Assembly: GCA_032622095.1 (NCBI GenBank)
Contig: CP136063.1
Coordinates: forward strand, 91,801,980 to 91,865,979
DNA from: Siphonodentalium dalli
Lineage: Eukaryota; Mollusca; Scaphopoda; Gadilida; Siphonodentaliidae
Length of the DNA stretch: 64,000 bases
Direction of reading: 5' to 3'
A program made the translations under genes and the position numbers. Positions within the stretch are counted from its first letter, which is position 1. Every line of letters begins with the position of its first letter. Below, in pieces: positions 60,688 through 64,000 of this stretch. The notes beneath the pieces were generated by a model. That model saw nothing but the letters and a program-made list of their open reading frames with translations, ran no database searches and had not been told where the DNA came from.

Positions 60688-61769
60688 CTAGCAGATTAGC
60701 CCACCACTGGCGGGATTGGTCCCATGGCCTTGGTCGATCCATTAATATTTGTTTTTCAAGGTAACCCCGTACAGGCACGCCGACAGCATGCTATCATTTG
60801 CGTGTACCCGTTTGAAGGTCATGTTGGGTGGACAAAATAACCCGACAAAAATATTCCCCGTCCCGAGTTGACCATACATAACAAATTTCACGTCGATGTC
60901 ACCGCTGACGACCGAGATATCGCCCAAGGTAATTTGTGGGTACCCGTTTCAAGGTCAAGGTCACCTCAGGCGGACAAACTGACCCGACGAAAATCTCCCC
61001 CGTCCCTTGGAAGCCCTAAGTACGAAATTTCGTCTCGATATCCCCAATTTTCGAGACGGTCGATTGAGCCGTATTTATACTCGTGTATATAAACACTCTT
61101 TAACAACGACACCGCATATACGAACGCTCCTTAATCATTAACCCATCAATTCCAACGACGATGGCAGGGCGAAGGATGCAGGAGTGCTCGGACGTTCTCA
61201 GAAGCGGTGCGATGGCTCTTCTTGTGGATTTTGACTCTTAGATAGCAAGTTTGGGCTCAATCGGTCGATCCGTTTTCGAGTCTATAAAGGATATACACAT
61301 ATACGGAAGTGTCAAAAACGGCTCGACCGATTGAGCCCAAACTTGATATCTAAGGGTAAAAATCCACGAGAAGTGCCATCGCACTGCTTCTGTGATCACG
61401 AGTATAAATACGGAAACTGGGGATATCAATTTCGTAATTATGGCTTCCAAGGGACGGGGGAGATTTTCGTCGGGTCAGTTTGTCCGCCTGAGGTGACCTC
61501 GACCTTGAAACAGGTACCCACAAATGACCTTGGGCAATATCTCGGTCGTCAGCGGTGACATCGACGTGAAATTTGTTATGTATGGTCAACTCGGGATGGG
61601 GAATAATTTTGTCGAGTTATTTTGTCCACCCAACATGACCTTGAAACGGATATCCGCAAATGATAGCATGCTGTCGGCGTGCTTGTACGGGGTTACCTTG
61701 AAAAACTAAAATTAATGGATCGACCAAAGCCATGGGACCAATCCCGCCAGTGGCGGGCTAATCTGCTAG
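60688..61769. mobile_element. Copy 2 of 1.07-kb foldback
   Basis: Counterpart of 26,873-27,947 with both ends intact and ~10 bp more in the left arm (caaatttcacg near 60,884). Confidence 0.8.
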
Positions 61770-61928
61770 GACATAGCTGGGAGCATAACTTTTATATTCG
61801 TATGGCCAAACCAGAAATAATGAATTCAGCTTTAAATTGATGATATACGAGTAAGTGCCTAGTATTCCCTTATAGGAATGTTTATATTCCTATGGCATCT
61901 AATTGGCTGGCTATGTGATCGTGGACAT

Positions 61929-62949
61929 TTAGTGACACCTTTGAGAACTGGGATTTCTTGAGGAAAATTCGTCCACATTGAGACCAGTATGAGTGAATGA
62001 ATTTCCTCGTTTCCTGGAGGCAAGTTCTTTCATAATGTTTTGCCTTTCGCGTGTCATGTCTTCGACGATAAGCACACTTGAGCTTCCCTTCAGATTTTCC
62101 CGTTTGCTATAAATCTCCTGTCTCATGTCATAAGTTGTGAGGGGGCAATTATATTGACAAACTTCCCTGTAGATCGAGGAGGTGCATGGGGTAGTGAGGC
62201 AGCTGAATCATTGATATTGGCTCTAGGTTGTTTTTGGAAGATGTCACCGAGAGGATGGCACCGGTAAATATCAGAAGGCTGCTCATTGATTTTAAGTTTA
62301 TTCTTGAAGAAATCCAGGATCAACTGTTTGGAATTTAGGGAGAATACATCAGTAACATCGTCGTCCACTAGGAAATTTATCAGCCTAATACTCGAGAGCC
62401 TGCCATGTTGCTCTAGATTCTACACTTTCTTGGTGACTTCTTTCTCCAGGTATGAGATTCTTTCCATCAATTTGTTGTTTAGGGCTTTGGAAAGGTCAAA
62501 CTGTTTTTTTTACCTCTGATATTTCTCCTAGGCTACAATTGACTGATGATTTCCTGCGCCTTCGTTTCTATTGCCTGGGTTGAAATTGACTGCACAGCTT
62601 GTCTGACACCCTCCTTGACTGCTTCTTGGATTTGGAGTTTTAAGTCATTTAAAATATCAGATTTTAACTTGGGTAGGATGATATCACTGCATCGTTCACT
62701 GAAGCCGTTGCTCTGGATGACCGTTTGCATTAATTCCTGCATCGAGAATGTTTTCTTGGACTTTTGTTTGGGTCTATGTTGTTGATTTTGTGATTGACTT
62801 TGGCTTTCAGTGTCCAAGTCAAATAATTCCAAGTCAGATAAGGAATTTCTTCTTCTCAGGGTTCTCCGTTCGGTTGGGGCCGGTCGGGTCAAACCTCTCC
62901 TTTCGTTTTTCATTACCTTTATTGTTAGGCAAAATGGTGTCCATGACAT
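61929..62949 (-). pseudogene. Copy 2 of LINE ORF1 remnant
   Basis: Counterpart of 28,060-29,100. Retains 11 bp lost in copy 1 (frame V-D-D-D-V-T-D) but has a 1-nt loss near 62,140 that splits the ORF. The stop after TKKV is shared, so inactivation began before the copies separated. Confidence 0.75.
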
Positions 62950-62999
62950 CGGATTGGGGTATTGACATTATGAAGGTCACACGAGAATAGGTGAGTTAG

Positions 63000-64000
63000 T
63001 TCGATAATGGTCAGCTAACAGATATAATTCATACAATTGGCCAGAATAGGTGTCGGGGTATCACAAATGGTTCTTTGGTTACATAAGTAGCGGGTCATGT
63101 ACCATAACACACACTCAATATTCATCACAGAGTTAGCGGTGAGAAATATTAGACGTCCATCTTGGTTGCCTCGATTTGAAAATTGGTGTGTTTGGGAAAT
63201 GGTAAATAGAAAGGGATCGTTTGAGTAAGTAACAGAACAGGGTATTGGGACAGCAAGTACATGTGTAGTACAGAGTTCAGATTTTGTGAGTTTACAGGAG
63301 CTCATTCGTTGCACGTCGCAAATCGTTCGGAAGATTTTATGAATTTCAAAGCTGTATCTGTTAGAATGCAATTCTCGTTAGCGGTTAAAGTTAGATCTCA
63401 TTTTAGAAGCGCTTTGTAGGACGCTACTCGAAAGGATCTCATAACATGTGACAGTTCTATGCGTTGTTGTGAATAAAGGGTGCAATACATGAAAAAATGT
63501 TCTGCATCTTCCACAGGGCTTCCACAAGTACACATGGGGTTATCACCAATGTGGTTTTCAACTTTGTCATGATTCAGATTACTGCACTTATTTCTAATTC
63601 AACAGTGTATGATATTTGTTTTTCGGTCACCGAAATATACATGAGATGAAATTTTTCTATTAGGGAGAATTGTTGATTTGAAAGCCTCGTAAGATTTTAT
63701 TTTGATGTCATTTGCCAAGCAGTTCCAAACTTCGATTGTTTTCGGAAAGAAAGATTTCTTGAAGGTTTCTAGATGACAAAAGTAGAAGAAGATCGGATAA
63801 AAATTGGGAGGCTTTACGATTGACAATTTTGTGCATAAGACATAATTTTTGTGCATCTCGACGAATCTGAAGGGGCTTCCATCCAAGTTCGTTGAGTAAA
63901 TTGGCGTTAGACGACGATCTAATTAGGAAAGATACAACTGGCGCTGCATCGTAATAAAGTTAGTCCAGTGTCGATTTTGTGATATCAGGGGAAGAGTCCC
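63000..64000 (-). mobile_element. Copy 2 of LINE ORF2 3' part (window edge)
   Basis: Counterpart of 29,150-30,149: the knuckle near 63,570-63,490 and the IEVWNCLANDIK block (63,886-63,599). The RT core continues past the window. Confidence 0.85.

Larger units (their letters stand above)
34488..64000 (+). repeat. Copy 2 of ~34-kb direct duplication (incomplete)
   Basis: Second, colinear copy of the locus. The offset to copy 1 is 34,487 at its start and 33,851 at its end. The net 636-bp shortfall is the sum of copy-1-specific insertions (0.47, 0.67, 1.3 and 2.2 kb) and a 0.44-kb loss, against a 3-kb satellite gain and LINE insertions in copy 2. Truncated by the window edge inside the LINE remnant. 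Confidence 0.93.

Overview
The window is AT-rich eukaryotic DNA that is repeat-dense and gene-poor. It carries GT/AG introns, degenerate non-LTR retrotransposons with C-x-C-G...H...C C-terminal knuckles, a tRNA-derived SINE, many foldback and TIR elements, and micro-, mini- and satellite repeats. There are no bacterial operons, rRNAs or CRISPR arrays. This fits a marine invertebrate, most likely a mollusc or another lophotrochozoan; the taxon is an inference from repeat style, not proven.

The dominant structure is one locus present twice in head-to-tail orientation. Position 1 aligns to 34,488 and position 30,149 aligns to 64,000, so the period is about 34 kb. Copy 1 is 1-34,487 (its last 4.3 kb has no partner inside the window) and copy 2 is 34,488-64,000 (incomplete). 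By eye the copies are about 97-98% identical, apart from clean insertions, deletions and one large satellite expansion. This could be a true recent segmental duplication, or two haplotypes of a very heterozygous animal joined by the assembler.

Each copy has the same layout. (i) The first ~5 kb is foldback and TIR elements. (ii) Next comes a minus-strand gene for a small secreted precursor: a TATA/CCAAT promoter, a signal-peptide exon with two KR sites, and two alternative-looking second exons (2B and 2A) made by an internal ~3 kb tandem duplication. Splice phases allow exon 1 to join either 2B or 2A but not both. (iii) Then follow fragments of at least three LINE families. (iv) A 35-bp minisatellite has 2 units in copy 1 and about 87 units in copy 2. 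(v) Several TIR elements and LINE pieces follow. (vi) A ~1.1 kb foldback lies next to a LINE ORF1 remnant that directly follows, in the same orientation, the 3' end of a reverse-transcriptase remnant. Copy 1 alone then shows the RT core, a 418-bp tandem duplication and a further foldback up to the copy junction.

Comparing the copies turns many repeats into dated insertions, because the other copy is often an empty site. Copy 1 alone has a 469-bp element with TTAA duplications, a 674-bp element with perfect 19-bp TIRs and an AAT duplication, and a 2.2-kb element with ~30-bp TIRs and an ATG duplication that contains a nested SINE with a 13-bp target duplication. Copy 2 alone has LINE 3' fragments at 47.5 and 52.6-53.4 kb and the satellite expansion. 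The secreted precursor family is the only convincing host gene. I do not recognise the family.
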